Origin: Paenibacillus sambharensis
GTDB taxonomy: Bacteria; Bacillota; Bacilli; Paenibacillales; Paenibacillaceae
Direction: 5' to 3'
Assembly (NCBI RefSeq): GCF_003233845.1
Contig: NZ_QKRB01000010.1
Span: forward strand, 155,647 to 219,646
Length of the DNA stretch: 64,000 bases
Below, one piece after another: positions 9,095 through 16,996 of this stretch. Each line of letters begins with the position of its first letter. The first letter of the stretch is position 1. The notes beneath the pieces were generated by a model. It had not been told where the DNA came from. It worked only from the letters and a program-made list of their open reading frames with translations, and searched no databases. Position numbers and translations under genes: made by a program.

Positions 9095-9104
9095 TTGTAT
9101 ACAA
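9095..9104. promoter_or_regulatory. Palindrome TTGTATACAA in the ABC operon leader
   Basis: A perfect 10-base palindrome about 20-30 bases downstream of the predicted minus-strand transcription start (promoter 9130-9158), a position suited to a repressor operator. The regulator is not identifiable here. Confidence 0.4.
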
Positions 9105-9129
9105 TATGCGCCAAAGGTATATGTAATCC

Positions 9130-9158
9130 ATATTACGGTGCCTTCATCTATTCGTCAA
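9130..9158 (-). promoter_or_regulatory. SigA-type promoter of the TrpXYZ-like ABC operon
   Basis: On the minus strand TTGACG (9158-9153) and TAATAT (9135-9130) are separated by exactly 17 bases. Transcription would start near 9123, leaving a leader of about 140 bases before the lipoprotein ATG at 8982. Confidence 0.7.
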
Positions 9159-9318
9159 ATAGTTTTATATGTAAAATGAATAGAGGAAATGAAAGGGCAG
9201 CTGTAAAATTTAGGGTGGTATTTATTGGGCAAGTTGCAGGTTTTCCGGGGATAAAGTCTAATTAATAGATAGTGCTGCTGCTAGAGGCATTCATGGGCGG
9301 CGGAAAGTGAGACGGTCT

Positions 9319-10497
9319 ATGTGGTTTAGAACCTTTGCTTCTGAATGTAGAAATACGATCGTCCAGAACTGGTTGGCCCAGTTGAGTGATGCTTATCCGG
9401 GGATGACGAGCCCTGGCCGCATGCGGACTCACGGGCTGATTATGTTCGGGCTAATCTGTGATATTTATAAGCCCCTTAGCCATTGCGAGCGGTACTCGAT
9501 GCTGCCTGGACTGTGCGAATATCATGCAGACAGGGGCACACCTGTTGAGTGCCTGCTGCGCAGCTGTCTGATCTGGCGGCGTTCCTTTGGTGCCGCGCTG
9601 GAGAAGTGGGCGCTTGGAAGCGGTGAACGCAACATATCCAAGGAAGAGATGTGGACAGCCCTCACCATATTTCACGAACGGATCGATGAGCTGCAAAGTA
9701 CCATGGGGCGGCTGTATTGGAACTGTGTACAGGAGCAGCTGCGGCGTAAGGATAAAGCGATTAACCGCCTGTACAGCGACCGCATGGATATGCTGGGGAA
9801 AATGGCGGCCAGTATGGCGCATGAGCTTCGTAATCCGCTCTTCGCGATTGAAGGGTTCTTGAAGCTGATTCGTTCGTCACTGCCCCCTGATGAGCTGGGA
9901 AAAGTGGAGCGGTATATCGAAGTAATGGAAAGCGAATTCAAAGGACTATACAGCCAGATAACCGGAATATTGAGCTTCTCCAGGAACAACGCGCTGGAGG
10001 AGCCGTTTCAGTCCTGCCGGGCAGAAGAGCTGCTGGCGGGTGTGTGCAAGCTGGTCAGCGACAGACTGAAGTATGGTGAGGTCCAGCTGCTCGTGGAAGG
10101 CAGCCTTGGCTTCTCATTAATTGTCCAGCGGTTAGCCCTGCAGCAGCTGGTTGCCAATCTGGTCTATAACAGCATCGAGGCTTTCCCGGCGGGATCAAGC
10201 GGTACGGATAAGATTATCCGGCTATCCGGCGGAGAGGATGCCCGCCATTATTATATTTCCGTTGCCGATAACGGGCCTGGCATCCCGGCGGGGCTGATAG
10301 CGTCCATGTTTGAGCCCTTTGTGAGCGGCAAGCCGAATGGAACGGGACTTGGCTTGTCCATCTGTAAGCAGATTGCGGAGAAGAATAGATGCCGCCTGAC
10401 TTATTCGGCGAGTGAGGGCCAAACCATATTTACCTTAACCTTTGAGAAGTCGGAGCAGGCGGAGCTGGAGAATGAGGCGGACAGAAGTATAGGATAG
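9319..10497 (+). CDS. Soluble sensor histidine kinase (sporulation-kinase-like)
   Basis: Cytoplasmic kinase of about 392 residues with no membrane helices. The N-terminal 140 residues form a helical region resembling the RsbRD_N-type sensor domain of Paenibacillus kinases. The HisKA box is MAHELRNPLFAIEGF with the phospho-acceptor at H168. The HATPase domain has N-box NLVYNSIEAF (about 278), DNGPGIPA and GTGLGLSICKQI. No response regulator is adjacent, so it may feed an unlinked one such as the Spo0A phosphorelay (inference). A GTG at 9307 gives a product 4 residues longer; ATG 9319 has the slightly better-spaced AAGTGAG upstream. Confidence 0.85.
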   Translation: MWFRTFASECRNTIVQNWLAQLSDAYPGMTSPGRMRTHGLIMFGLICDIYKPLSHCERYSMLPGLCEYHADRGTPVECLLRSCLIWRRSFGAALEKWALGSGERNISKEEMWTALTIFHERIDELQSTMGRLYWNCVQEQLRRKDKAINRLYSDRMDMLGKMAASMAHELRNPLFAIEGFLKLIRSSLPPDELGKVERYIEVMESEFKGLYSQITGILSFSRNNALEEPFQSCRAEELLAGVCKLVSDRLKYGEVQLLVEGSLGFSLIVQRLALQQLVANLVYNSIEAFPAGSSGTDKIIRLSGGEDARHYYISVADNGPGIPAGLIASMFEPFVSGKPNGTGLGLSICKQIAEKNRCRLTYSASEGQTIFTLTFEKSEQAELENEADRSIG

Positions 10498-10525
10498 GCA
10501 TCGTTGATCTAGAAGAGAAAAGTCA

Positions 10526-11086
10526 CTACGTGCGGATCTGGTTTCTTTCCAGGAGAGTCCACAATTCCCGAGCCAATTGGTTTGCAGGGACAGGCATTTT
10601 GTTAAGGATCCACCATTCCACGATGCCTACAATCGCTGACGCCATGAACTGAACCAGAATTTCCTTATTCATCCCTTTATTTATGCCGCTCATATTAACC
10701 TGCTCATGAATGCCTTTCACCATTAATTGATGAAGCCGATCCCGAAAGGAAGGCATCCCTTCATTGGTTAACATACATGTATAAAACAAGATATGCTCTT
10801 CAAAATACTCCGTAGTCGCGAGTATGGAATCGAATGTGGGGAAATGCGTTTGATCAGCACCTGTAGACGCACAGACCCGCAGTAATCCGGCAAGCTGTTC
10901 CTCAATGCACTTGTCTAACAGGTGGAACTTATCTAAGTAATGCAAATAAAACGTGCCCCGATTTAGGTTGGCCCTCTCCGATATGAGATGAACGGTAATA
11001 TCCTTAAAGTCTTTTTCAGCCATGAGGTCGAAAAAGGCTTTTTTTATGGCTTCGCGCGTTTTTAAGATTCTTCGATCCACGGTCAT
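10526..11086 (-). CDS. TetR/AcrR family transcriptional regulator
   Basis: DNA-binding repressor of 186 residues. The N-terminal helix-turn-helix reads TREAIKKAFFDLMAEKDFKDITVHLISERANLNRGTFYLHY in part (about residues 9-50); the rest is a ligand-binding helical domain with a TetR_C_8-like C-terminus (EWWILNKMPVP). ATG 11086 is preceded by AAGGAGG at 8 bases; an upstream in-frame ATG at 11149 lacks one. It is divergent from a quinone-oxidoreductase-like gene whose promoter carries an 18-base palindrome, so it probably represses that gene and itself in the absence of an electrophile or quinone-like inducer (inference). Confidence 0.92.
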   Translation of the reverse strand: MTVDRRILKTREAIKKAFFDLMAEKDFKDITVHLISERANLNRGTFYLHYLDKFHLLDKCIEEQLAGLLRVCASTGADQTHFPTFDSILATTEYFEEHILFYTCMLTNEGMPSFRDRLHQLMVKGIHEQVNMSGINKGMNKEILVQFMASAIVGIVEWWILNKMPVPANQLARELWTLLERNQIRT

Positions 11087-11118
11087 CTTTACATCCTCCT
11101 TGCAGGAATGAACATTTA

Positions 11119-11133
11119 TTAACATCGTGTTGA
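11119..11133. promoter_or_regulatory. Second, imperfect operator half-pair near the TetR gene
   Basis: TTAACA-TCG-TGTTGA is a near-dyad with the same core (TCAACA / TGTTGA) as the perfect palindrome at 11209-11226, placed 33 bases before the TetR start. This would suit autoregulation. Confidence 0.45.
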
Positions 11134-11162
11134 TTAGTGAACAATCCAAGCATGATTAACGA

Positions 11163-11191
11163 TTGAACTCATGGGGATAACAACTTACAAT
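11163..11191 (+). promoter_or_regulatory. SigA-type promoter of the oxidoreductase gene
   Basis: TTGAAC at 11163-11168 and TACAAT at 11186-11191 are separated by 17 bases. The predicted start lies just before the palindrome at 11209. Confidence 0.65.
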
Positions 11192-11208
11192 TTTATTGTA
11201 TTAGACAG

Positions 11209-11226
11209 TTGTTGATAAATCAACAA
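11209..11226. promoter_or_regulatory. Probable TetR operator
   Basis: Perfect palindrome TTGTTGAT-AA-ATCAACAA, 10-28 bases downstream of the predicted oxidoreductase transcription start and 29 bases before its ATG. Repressor bound here would block transcription of the divergent gene. Confidence 0.7.
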
Positions 11227-11254
11227 ATGATAATAAAGTTGGGAGGTAAGACAA

Positions 11255-12184
11255 ATGAGAGCAATAACGATCCATGGATACGGGGGGCCAGATGTACTGG
11301 AAGAACAGGAAGTGGCCGTACCAGCTTGTAACGATAATCAAGTCCTTGTTGAAGTATTCGCGACTTCCGTTAATCCCGTTGACAGTAACATTCGGGCAGG
11401 TCGTGTGCAGGAGGTTTTTCCGGTACATAGCTTTCCTCATATTCTAGGACTGGATCTTGCAGGTGTGGTTAAGGAAGTGGGAGCAGCAGTCAAATATGTG
11501 AAGCAAGGGGACCGGGTGTTCGGCTTGGGGAGCTCAGGAACTTATGCGGAATATGTGGTTGCAGAAGAGGTCCAGCTAGCAAAGCTGTCTTCCAACATAA
11601 CGTTCAATGAAGCGGGTGCTATGCCTGCCGTTGCCCTAACAGCTTGGCATTCATTGTTCCGTTATGGGGAGTTGAAGGAAGGCGAACGTGTGTTGATCCA
11701 TGGCGGGGCAGGCGGTGTCGGGCATATAGCGATTCAAATGGCTAAGTTAACAGGTGCCCATGTTATCGCAACAGCAAGCTCGAACAATCATGAATTTGTA
11801 CGCAGCTTAGGTGCGCATGAGGTAATCGATTATACGGCTGTTGACTTCTCAGAAGCAGTTAGAGACGTGGATATGGTTCTTGACTTCGTTGTTGATCTGG
11901 AACAAGAGAGAAACTGCAGAGTATTGAAGAAAGGCGGCAGGGTGGTTTCGATTGTAACTCCAGCGATTGCAGACATCGCCCGAGCACATGGTGTAGATGG
12001 TAAATTTGTAATCGTCGATCCAAAGCGTGAAGAACTGGAACTTATCGAATGTTGGATGCGGGAACAACAGCTAAAAGTTCACATTAGCGGCGTATTCTCT
12101 CTGGATGAGGCAGCTCTCCGCAAGGCGCATGCGCAAATAGAAACAAAGCATACCAGGGGAAAATTATTAATACAGATTCGGTAA
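11255..12184 (+). CDS. NADP-dependent zinc-independent alcohol dehydrogenase / quinone oxidoreductase
   Basis: Medium-chain dehydrogenase/reductase of 309 residues, cytoplasmic. The GroES-like N-terminal half has SVNPVDSNIRAG and HILGLDLAGVV. The Rossmann half carries the nucleotide motif HGGAGGVGHIAIQMAKL at about residues 148-164. The zinc-ligand cysteines of classical alcohol dehydrogenases are absent, as in the NADPH quinone oxidoreductase branch. ATG 11255 has GGGAGG 8 bases upstream. It is divergent from a TetR regulator and has a clear promoter and operator, suggesting induced detoxification of quinones or reactive carbonyls (inference). Confidence 0.9.
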   Translation: MRAITIHGYGGPDVLEEQEVAVPACNDNQVLVEVFATSVNPVDSNIRAGRVQEVFPVHSFPHILGLDLAGVVKEVGAAVKYVKQGDRVFGLGSSGTYAEYVVAEEVQLAKLSSNITFNEAGAMPAVALTAWHSLFRYGELKEGERVLIHGGAGGVGHIAIQMAKLTGAHVIATASSNNHEFVRSLGAHEVIDYTAVDFSEAVRDVDMVLDFVVDLEQERNCRVLKKGGRVVSIVTPAIADIARAHGVDGKFVIVDPKREELELIECWMREQQLKVHISGVFSLDEAALRKAHAQIETKHTRGKLLIQIR

Positions 12185-12216
12185 TGAAACAAAAGCGTGG
12201 CTTGCGGCATCATATA

Positions 12217-12245
12217 CGGCAGCTGCTCCGATTACTGCGCTGCCG
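12217..12245 (+). terminator. Stem-loop after the oxidoreductase gene
   Basis: CGGCAGC (12217-12223) pairs with GCTGCCG (12239-12245). No T-run follows, so termination here is uncertain. Confidence 0.35.
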
Positions 12246-12385
12246 CTTGAATAATGAATCCAGCATAAGTACATCCAACCTGATGACGGGAGCCCTAATT
12301 ACAGTTTCCGGGACAAGCAAACAGGCCGGTCTCTTACCGTGCTCATAGAGTAGATAGAATTCTATAGCACTGGAGGAGATGAAGG

Positions 12386-13567
12386 ATGTGGTTGTTAGCG
12401 GCCGGAATTGCGCTCGCCGCGCTGGCAGTTGGTCTGCTATACCGGTATTTGGATTGGAAGGCGGATCGGAGATGGGCGCCACATGAACCCGGTCAGGTAA
12501 TCGTCTCGTTCGAGGATGGGGTAACGGATGATGAGCGGGAGCGGATGATCCGGATGGCAGGCTGTACCGTAATGGACTCCAATGTCCATCTTGGCACCTA
12601 TACACTCAAGTCAAGCCGGAAGATGAGAAAGGTGCTCGAGCATTTCAACAGCATGCAGGGCATTCATTATGCGGAGCCTAACTTCTTGTATCAAGCAACT
12701 CTTATGCCGGATGATCCATTCTTCCCCGAGTATCAATATGGACCGCAGGTTATTCAGGCTCCGGAAGCCTGGAATGTAACGGTCAGCAGACCTGAAGTTG
12801 TGATCGCCATACTTGATACAGGCGTGCAGGCAGGGCATCCAGACCTGGCTCCCAAGCTTGCAGCGGGATACAACTTTGTAGAAAACAACGATATGCCAAC
12901 CGACCGTAACGGCCATGGTACACATGTTGCCGGCATAGCAGCAGCAGCGACTGATAATGGCCTCGGCATCGCAGGAATTGCACCCGCTACCCGATTGCTG
13001 CCTGTTAAGGTGCTCGGCGATAATGGCACAGGAAATCTTAATCAGGTCGCTAACGGCATCGTCTATGCGGTGAACCGCGGGGCGCAGATTATCAACTTGA
13101 GCCTGGGATCTTCGGCTTCGGCTGTAACTCTGCAAAATGCAGTCCGTTTCGCTGCGGACCGTGGGGTCCTTCTGGTTGGGGCTGCAGGCAACAATGGTGT
13201 ATCCGTTCCAAACTACCCGGCAGCCTATGCCGAAGTGCTGGCGGTCGCTTCCACGACGGAGCAGGATGTCCGCTCTTCCTTCTCGAACTACGGGCTGTGG
13301 GTGGATGTGGCCGCGCCGGGAGATCGCATTCTCTCCACCTACCTGGGCGGCAACTATGCTTACCTGAGCGGAACCTCTATGGCTGCTCCCCATGTGTCTG
13401 GCGTGGCTGCGCTGCTTGTTGCACAGGGAAGGAATCAGGCGCAGGCCAGGGCGGCAATCCAGCAGACAGCCGATCCGGTTCCTGGGACCGGGGAATGGTG
13501 GGTCTACGGCCGGGTAAATGCTGCACGTGCCGTTCGTTTCCAAGCTGCTGAAGCGCAGAAGGAATAA
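12386..13567 (+). CDS. S8 family serine peptidase (subtilase) with N-terminal membrane anchor
   Basis: Subtilisin-like protease of 393 residues. A hydrophobic segment at residues 2-20 acts as signal or anchor. An inhibitor-I9-like propeptide region (about 35-105, GQVIVSFEDGV to IHYAEPNF) is followed by the catalytic domain with D144 (AILDTGVQ), H177 (NGHGTHVAG), oxyanion N269 (GAAGNNG) and S331 (GTSMAAPHVSG). All triad residues are present, so it should be active. It resembles thermitase/thermophilic-type subtilases. It would act at or outside the membrane. ATG 12386 follows GGAGGAGATGAAGG. A strong terminator follows, so it is a single-gene unit. Confidence 0.93.
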   Translation: MWLLAAGIALAALAVGLLYRYLDWKADRRWAPHEPGQVIVSFEDGVTDDERERMIRMAGCTVMDSNVHLGTYTLKSSRKMRKVLEHFNSMQGIHYAEPNFLYQATLMPDDPFFPEYQYGPQVIQAPEAWNVTVSRPEVVIAILDTGVQAGHPDLAPKLAAGYNFVENNDMPTDRNGHGTHVAGIAAAATDNGLGIAGIAPATRLLPVKVLGDNGTGNLNQVANGIVYAVNRGAQIINLSLGSSASAVTLQNAVRFAADRGVLLVGAAGNNGVSVPNYPAAYAEVLAVASTTEQDVRSSFSNYGLWVDVAAPGDRILSTYLGGNYAYLSGTSMAAPHVSGVAALLVAQGRNQAQARAAIQQTADPVPGTGEWWVYGRVNAARAVRFQAAEAQKE

Positions 13568-13582
13568 CAGGCCGCTCAAACA

Positions 13583-13625
13583 GAAGAGCCTTCCGCTTGT
13601 ACGGGAGGCTCTTCCTGATTTTTTA
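13583..13625 (+). terminator. Rho-independent terminator after the subtilase gene
   Basis: GAAGAGCCTTCCG (13583-13595) pairs with CGGGAGGCTCTTC (13602-13614) with one mismatch and a 6-base loop. A run of T follows at 13619-13624. Confidence 0.85.
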
Positions 13626-14342
13626 CTGCGGATTGGTGGTCCATATGCCAGCGGCCTTGACAAATACACGCTGAGGCAGCTTCAGGGCTGCCGTAATAAG
13701 CTCAGCCATGTCCTCCGGCTGCATCATCCGGTCTTCTTCACCGATCTTCAGCCCGGCATTGACGGCCAGCGGCGTGTTAACCGTGCTTGGCGTGAGGGCA
13801 GTGACCCTGATATTGAACTTGCGCACTTCCTGCATCAGGGACTCGGTCAGACCCATCACTGCGAACTTGGATGCGCAGTAAGCTGAGCCGGTTGCAAAAC
13901 CGCGCTCGCCCGCTGTAGAGGCGATGTTAATAATGCTGCCTTCGTTCTGGCTGATCATAGTCGGCAGGGCAGCGCGGGTTACATAGTAGGTTCCCATCAG
14001 ATTAACCTGGATAATGCGCTCCCAGGTAGCCGGGTCCATATCGAGCAGGGTGGCAAACTCAGCAATGCCTGCATTGTTAATCAGAATGTCCACCGATTTC
14101 AGCGAATTAATTAACTGCCCGACGGCAGCTGCCGCCTCGTCCTGGCTTGCTATGTCGGCGATGGCAGTATGAACCTGTACATCATGCTTGCCGGTAATCT
14201 CATCCTTAAGCTGCGTGAGGTCGGACTCACTTCTGGCCATCAGGCCCAAATGAACGCCTTCGGCTGCCAGGGCAAGCGCGGTGGCCCGGCCGATCCCTTT
14301 TCCTGCTCCTGTGATAATGGCAGTTTTCCCCTGCAGTGTCAT
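13623..14342 (-). CDS. 3-ketoacyl-ACP reductase-like short-chain dehydrogenase
   Basis: NADP-dependent short-chain dehydrogenase of 239 residues, typical length. Cofactor motif TGAGKGIG is at about residues 11-18, NNAG at about 89, and the catalytic YCASK at about 154-158 with the serine in IINIAST. It belongs to the FabG-like branch (Bacillus YvaG/YgfF relatives), but it is not in a fatty acid synthesis operon, so the substrate is open. ATG 14342 has AAGGAG 9 bases upstream. Its 3' end abuts the subtilase terminator. Confidence 0.9.
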   Translation of the reverse strand: MTLQGKTAIITGAGKGIGRATALALAAEGVHLGLMARSESDLTQLKDEITGKHDVQVHTAIADIASQDEAAAAVGQLINSLKSVDILINNAGIAEFATLLDMDPATWERIIQVNLMGTYYVTRAALPTMISQNEGSIINIASTAGERGFATGSAYCASKFAVMGLTESLMQEVRKFNIRVTALTPSTVNTPLAVNAGLKIGEEDRMMQPEDMAELITAALKLPQRVFVKAAGIWTTNPQ

Positions 14343-14479
14343 TCTCCATCACTCCTTCTGGTATCAATAAGCTTCATACAGTATGTAAGTCGTTCTACTC
14401 GTGGCCGGCTTAAGGGCCGGAACACTCTTTATTATAGAAGATCTGGAGAGTGGGGACAAACTGCCGCTCTGAAGCAGCT

Positions 14480-14837
14480 CTAGGTAGAGATAAAGCCGCC
14501 GCCATTGACATGGAGGGTCTCGCCGGTGACATAGCGGGAATCATCACTTGCCAGATAGACATAGGCGGGAGCTAGCTCAAATGGCTGCCCGGCACGCTTC
14601 ATCGGAGTATCGGTGCCGAAGACAGCAACGCGTTCAGCCTCAAAGCTGGCAGGGATCAGTGGAGTCCAGATAGGTCCGGGAGAGACGGTATTAACGCGAA
14701 TCCCCTGTTCTACGAGGGACAGGGCAAGAGAACGGGTGAAGGAGGAAATGGCACCCTTGGTGGCGGAATAATCAATCAGATTCTTCTCACCGCGGTAGGC
14801 AGTAATGGAGCTCGTATTAATGATTGAACTCCCGGCC
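14480..14837 (-). pseudogene. Truncated short-chain dehydrogenase (GSP39/YhxC-like), C-terminal remnant
   Basis: On the minus strand an open frame of about 118 codons ends with TAG at 14480-14482 and has no start codon. It reads as the last 40 percent of an SDR: INTSSITAYRGEKNLIDYSATKGAISSFTRS with the catalytic YSATK, then RVNTVSPGPIWTPLIPAS, MKRAGQP, YVYLASDDSRYVTGETLHVNGG. Similar general-stress SDRs are about 290 residues, so the cofactor-binding half is missing. An in-frame TAG at about 14838 ends the similarity abruptly. I see no insertion sequence at the break. It is probably a deletion remnant. Confidence 0.75.
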
Positions 14838-14959
14838 TAAGCCATACACCTCCATCAGTTGAGACTCACCCCTGCATTATATTTATGAACTGCTGATACT
14901 ATGCCTGCTGCATAAACGCGGCAACTAGGGAAATTGTGATGGAAGTGTGACATAAACCC

Positions 14960-14988
14960 ATGACGGACCCATGCCTGTATGCTATAAT
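14960..14988 (+). promoter_or_regulatory. SigA-like promoter upstream of the 15076 gene
   Basis: ATGACG (14960-14965) and TATAAT (14983-14988) are separated by 17 bases. The -10 is perfect and the -35 matches 4 of 6. Confidence 0.5.
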
Positions 14989-15041
14989 CTCCATTACTGG
15001 ACGGGATCAGTCAGACAGTAGTAACGGCGGCAAGCTGAATA

Positions 15042-15058
15042 AGAGCCCTGGGGGCTCT
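15042..15058 (+). promoter_or_regulatory. Tight leader hairpin just before a ribosome-binding site
   Basis: AGAGCCC / GGGCTCT with a 3-base TGG loop, ending 5 bases before the GGGGAGG site of the 15076 gene. It lacks a T-run. It could modulate translation initiation, or may only be a stem-loop of no function. Confidence 0.35.
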
Positions 15059-15075
15059 GGTCGGGGAGGTATGCT

Positions 15076-15744
15076 GTGAAGCGTTTGATGTATCGGGCGG
15101 CCTATGAATCGGCAGATGAAGCATATGTTATGGAAGCGGTTACCATAGGAGGGGCGGGGCAAGCGATGCCGCTAGTGGACAGCGGCATTCTCATGACCGT
15201 CGCGATTTACCGGTGGAATAACCAGTTATTTCTTTATTGCGAATGTGTACAAGAGCGAATAGAGCCGGATGAATTGTTCCCGGAGCTTGCGCCATGGCTG
15301 AAGATATGGCCTGGCGGCGGTTCAGACCGGCGGTGGGTTCCAATGGCGGATGTCTTTCACTTCAACGAGCCGGCCGGGCCGGAGCATTGGAGGCGCCGGG
15401 CTCCGGTTGAACGCCGGGTGGGACGAATCGCCCACTTGAAGCCGGAGATGATCGCAAGTTACATCTACTATCATTACCAGCTGCAGGAGGAGAGGGCGTT
15501 CTCTGGCGGGAAGTATGAGATTATCGGCATTCATGAGAACGTGCTGTTCGGGTATCAGGAGTTTCCGCAGGTCGTGGAGGAACCGGTACTGCCGCCAAAG
15601 CTGCATACGAAGGGCACACCGCCTAACTGGGAGGATGCGAGAATGGATCTTCATTTCCAGCCTTGGCCGGATGGTCATCTATATTTTAAGCCAATTGAGA
15701 GTTTGTTTGCCTATTATAACGAAGGAGAGGGGAATGCGAGATGA
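15076..15744 (+). CDS. Uncharacterised protein coupled to a sugar isomerase gene
   Basis: 222 residues, no signal or membrane segment. I do not recognise the family with confidence. The stretch from about residue 36 to 100 (LMTVAIYRWNNQLFLYCECV, later WVPMADVFHF) recalls the ferredoxin-like fold of L-rhamnose mutarotase, where a beta strand reading LFGYLE-like and a closing W..L.EVFHL occur. The C-terminal half has aromatic-rich motifs (YIYYHYQLQEE, LYFKPIESLFAYYN). GTG 15076 follows GGGGAGG. The stop overlaps the next ATG by four bases (ATGA), which ties it to the isomerase. A sugar-related role is therefore likely, but it is inferred from context. Confidence 0.75.
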   Translation: MKRLMYRAAYESADEAYVMEAVTIGGAGQAMPLVDSGILMTVAIYRWNNQLFLYCECVQERIEPDELFPELAPWLKIWPGGGSDRRWVPMADVFHFNEPAGPEHWRRRAPVERRVGRIAHLKPEMIASYIYYHYQLQEERAFSGGKYEIIGIHENVLFGYQEFPQVVEEPVLPPKLHTKGTPPNWEDARMDLHFQPWPDGHLYFKPIESLFAYYNEGEGNAR

Positions 15745-16589
15745 CAGTTGGTGTACTGGCTCACTTGTTCGGTGCCATGCCCTATGAACAGATTGCGCCG
15801 AAGGTGGCATCCTTCGGATTCCGTCATGTACAGCTGGCTCTGTGGAAGGCCGTCAGCGATATCGATTTCAGCAAGCCGGGTGCGTTGAGCCCGGGACTGG
15901 CCCAGGCAATCGGGGAGTCCTTCCATAAGCACGGCGTATCGATATCGGTGCTGGGTTGTTACCTGCATCTCTTCGACAGACGCGAAGAGCAGCGCAGGGA
16001 GAATATTGAACGGTTCAAGGAGCTGCTGCGCTATGCACGATTCTTCGGAGCGCCGATTGTAGCTGCCGAGACGGGCACTTACCCGCCTGGAACCTACACG
16101 GACGAGGATTGGAGCGTCATGCGGAGCACGCTGGAGGAGCTGGCCGAGGAGGCGGAAAAATGGGGCGTGTTCGTCGGCATGGAAGCAGCGAACGGTCACT
16201 TGATCGGTACAGCCAAGGAGCTGGACCGGATGCTGCGCGAGGTTCCTTCACCGAATATTGGTGTTGTGCTGGACCCCGGAAACCTGCTTCATGAAGGCAA
16301 CATAGACAGCCAGGATAAGGTTATCGAGGAGGCCTTCAGCCTGCTTGGCGGGCGGGTCATCGCCTGCCATGCGAAGGACCGCATACAAGAACCGGACGGT
16401 ACGGTTATTACCGCAGCGCCCGGCTATGGAAAGATGAATTATAAGCTTTATATGGAACTGCTGGAGCAAATGAAACCGCATGTCCATATCATTATGGAGG
16501 AAGCGAAGCCTGAACAGATGCCACAGTCCAAGAGCTATATTGAGACGATCAGAAGACAGGCCGCTGAGAAGGCGGCTCTGCTGCGCTAA
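15741..16589 (+). CDS. Sugar phosphate isomerase/epimerase (AP endonuclease 2-like TIM barrel)
   Basis: 282 residues, cytoplasmic. Family hallmarks: KVASFGFRHVQLALW near the start, the E in AAETGTYPPG, VGMEAANGHLIGTA with the metal-site glutamate, NIGVVLDPGNLL with the aspartate, a histidine in VIACHAKDR, and IIMEEAKPEQM near the end. These are the metal-ligand positions of xylose-isomerase-like barrels such as IolE, UlaE and tagatose epimerase. The specific sugar is unknown. It starts inside the stop of the upstream gene (ATGA), giving a two-gene unit. Confidence 0.88.
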   Translation: MTVGVLAHLFGAMPYEQIAPKVASFGFRHVQLALWKAVSDIDFSKPGALSPGLAQAIGESFHKHGVSISVLGCYLHLFDRREEQRRENIERFKELLRYARFFGAPIVAAETGTYPPGTYTDEDWSVMRSTLEELAEEAEKWGVFVGMEAANGHLIGTAKELDRMLREVPSPNIGVVLDPGNLLHEGNIDSQDKVIEEAFSLLGGRVIACHAKDRIQEPDGTVITAAPGYGKMNYKLYMELLEQMKPHVHIIMEEAKPEQMPQSKSYIETIRRQAAEKAALLR

Positions 16590-16624
16590 AAAGTTCGCGC
16601 CGCTGCCCGGCTTGCGACCGGTTG

Positions 16625-16936
16625 TTACCGGATCTCGAACACTTGATGCAGCCTGGTAAGCTCGAACAGATTTTTGATTTCGCCGGTCAGGCCGGTCAGC
16701 CGAAGGCTGCCGTCCACGCCGGCGACTTTTTTGTTCAGTGAGATCAATACGCCAAGCCCTGCCGAATCCATATAGGTAAGGCGGGACAAGTCAAGCTCGA
16801 TATAGATAAGGCCGGCATCAAGCTTCTCAAGCATTAGTCTGCGGAAATCCGCTGCCTGCTCAGCGTACATTCTGCCGGCAGCGGAGACCTTAATCGTGCG
16901 CTCGGGCGCATTCGTGCTGTAGTCGATTTCAAGCAT
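16625..16936 (-). CDS. STAS-domain protein (anti-sigma factor antagonist-like)
   Basis: 103 residues, a single STAS domain: beta-rich start, then ELDLSRLTYMDSAGLGVLISLNKK with the serine that is phosphorylated in SpoIIAA/RsbV-type antagonists (S in MDSAGLG, about residue 59). It lies 60 bases downstream of a chemoreceptor gene on the same strand, with GGAGG upstream of ATG 16936. No anti-sigma kinase is adjacent, so it may work with an unlinked kinase or phosphatase, or as a protein-interaction module for the receptor pathway. Confidence 0.85.
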   Translation of the reverse strand: MLEIDYSTNAPERTIKVSAAGRMYAEQAADFRRLMLEKLDAGLIYIELDLSRLTYMDSAGLGVLISLNKKVAGVDGSLRLTGLTGEIKNLFELTRLHQVFEIR

Positions 16937-16996
16937 GGTGTTACCTCCTGGAGGGTTAGGGATAATGAATCATAACCGATGAATTCCGGATGCTGC

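Larger units (their letters stand above)
8983..9318. other. Divergent intergenic region, 336 bases
   Basis: It holds the minus-strand promoter and palindrome listed separately, and an 11-base imperfect direct repeat ACGTRACTCCA (9030-9040 and 9083-9093) within the ABC operon leader. I see no T-box or riboswitch fold in the leader. The kinase side (9160-9318) is AT-rich without a convincing promoter. Confidence 0.5.

Noticed and set aside
8983..9123. T-box leader before the TrpXYZ-like importer
   Set aside because: There is no AGGGTGGNACCGCG-type motif or terminator in the leader.
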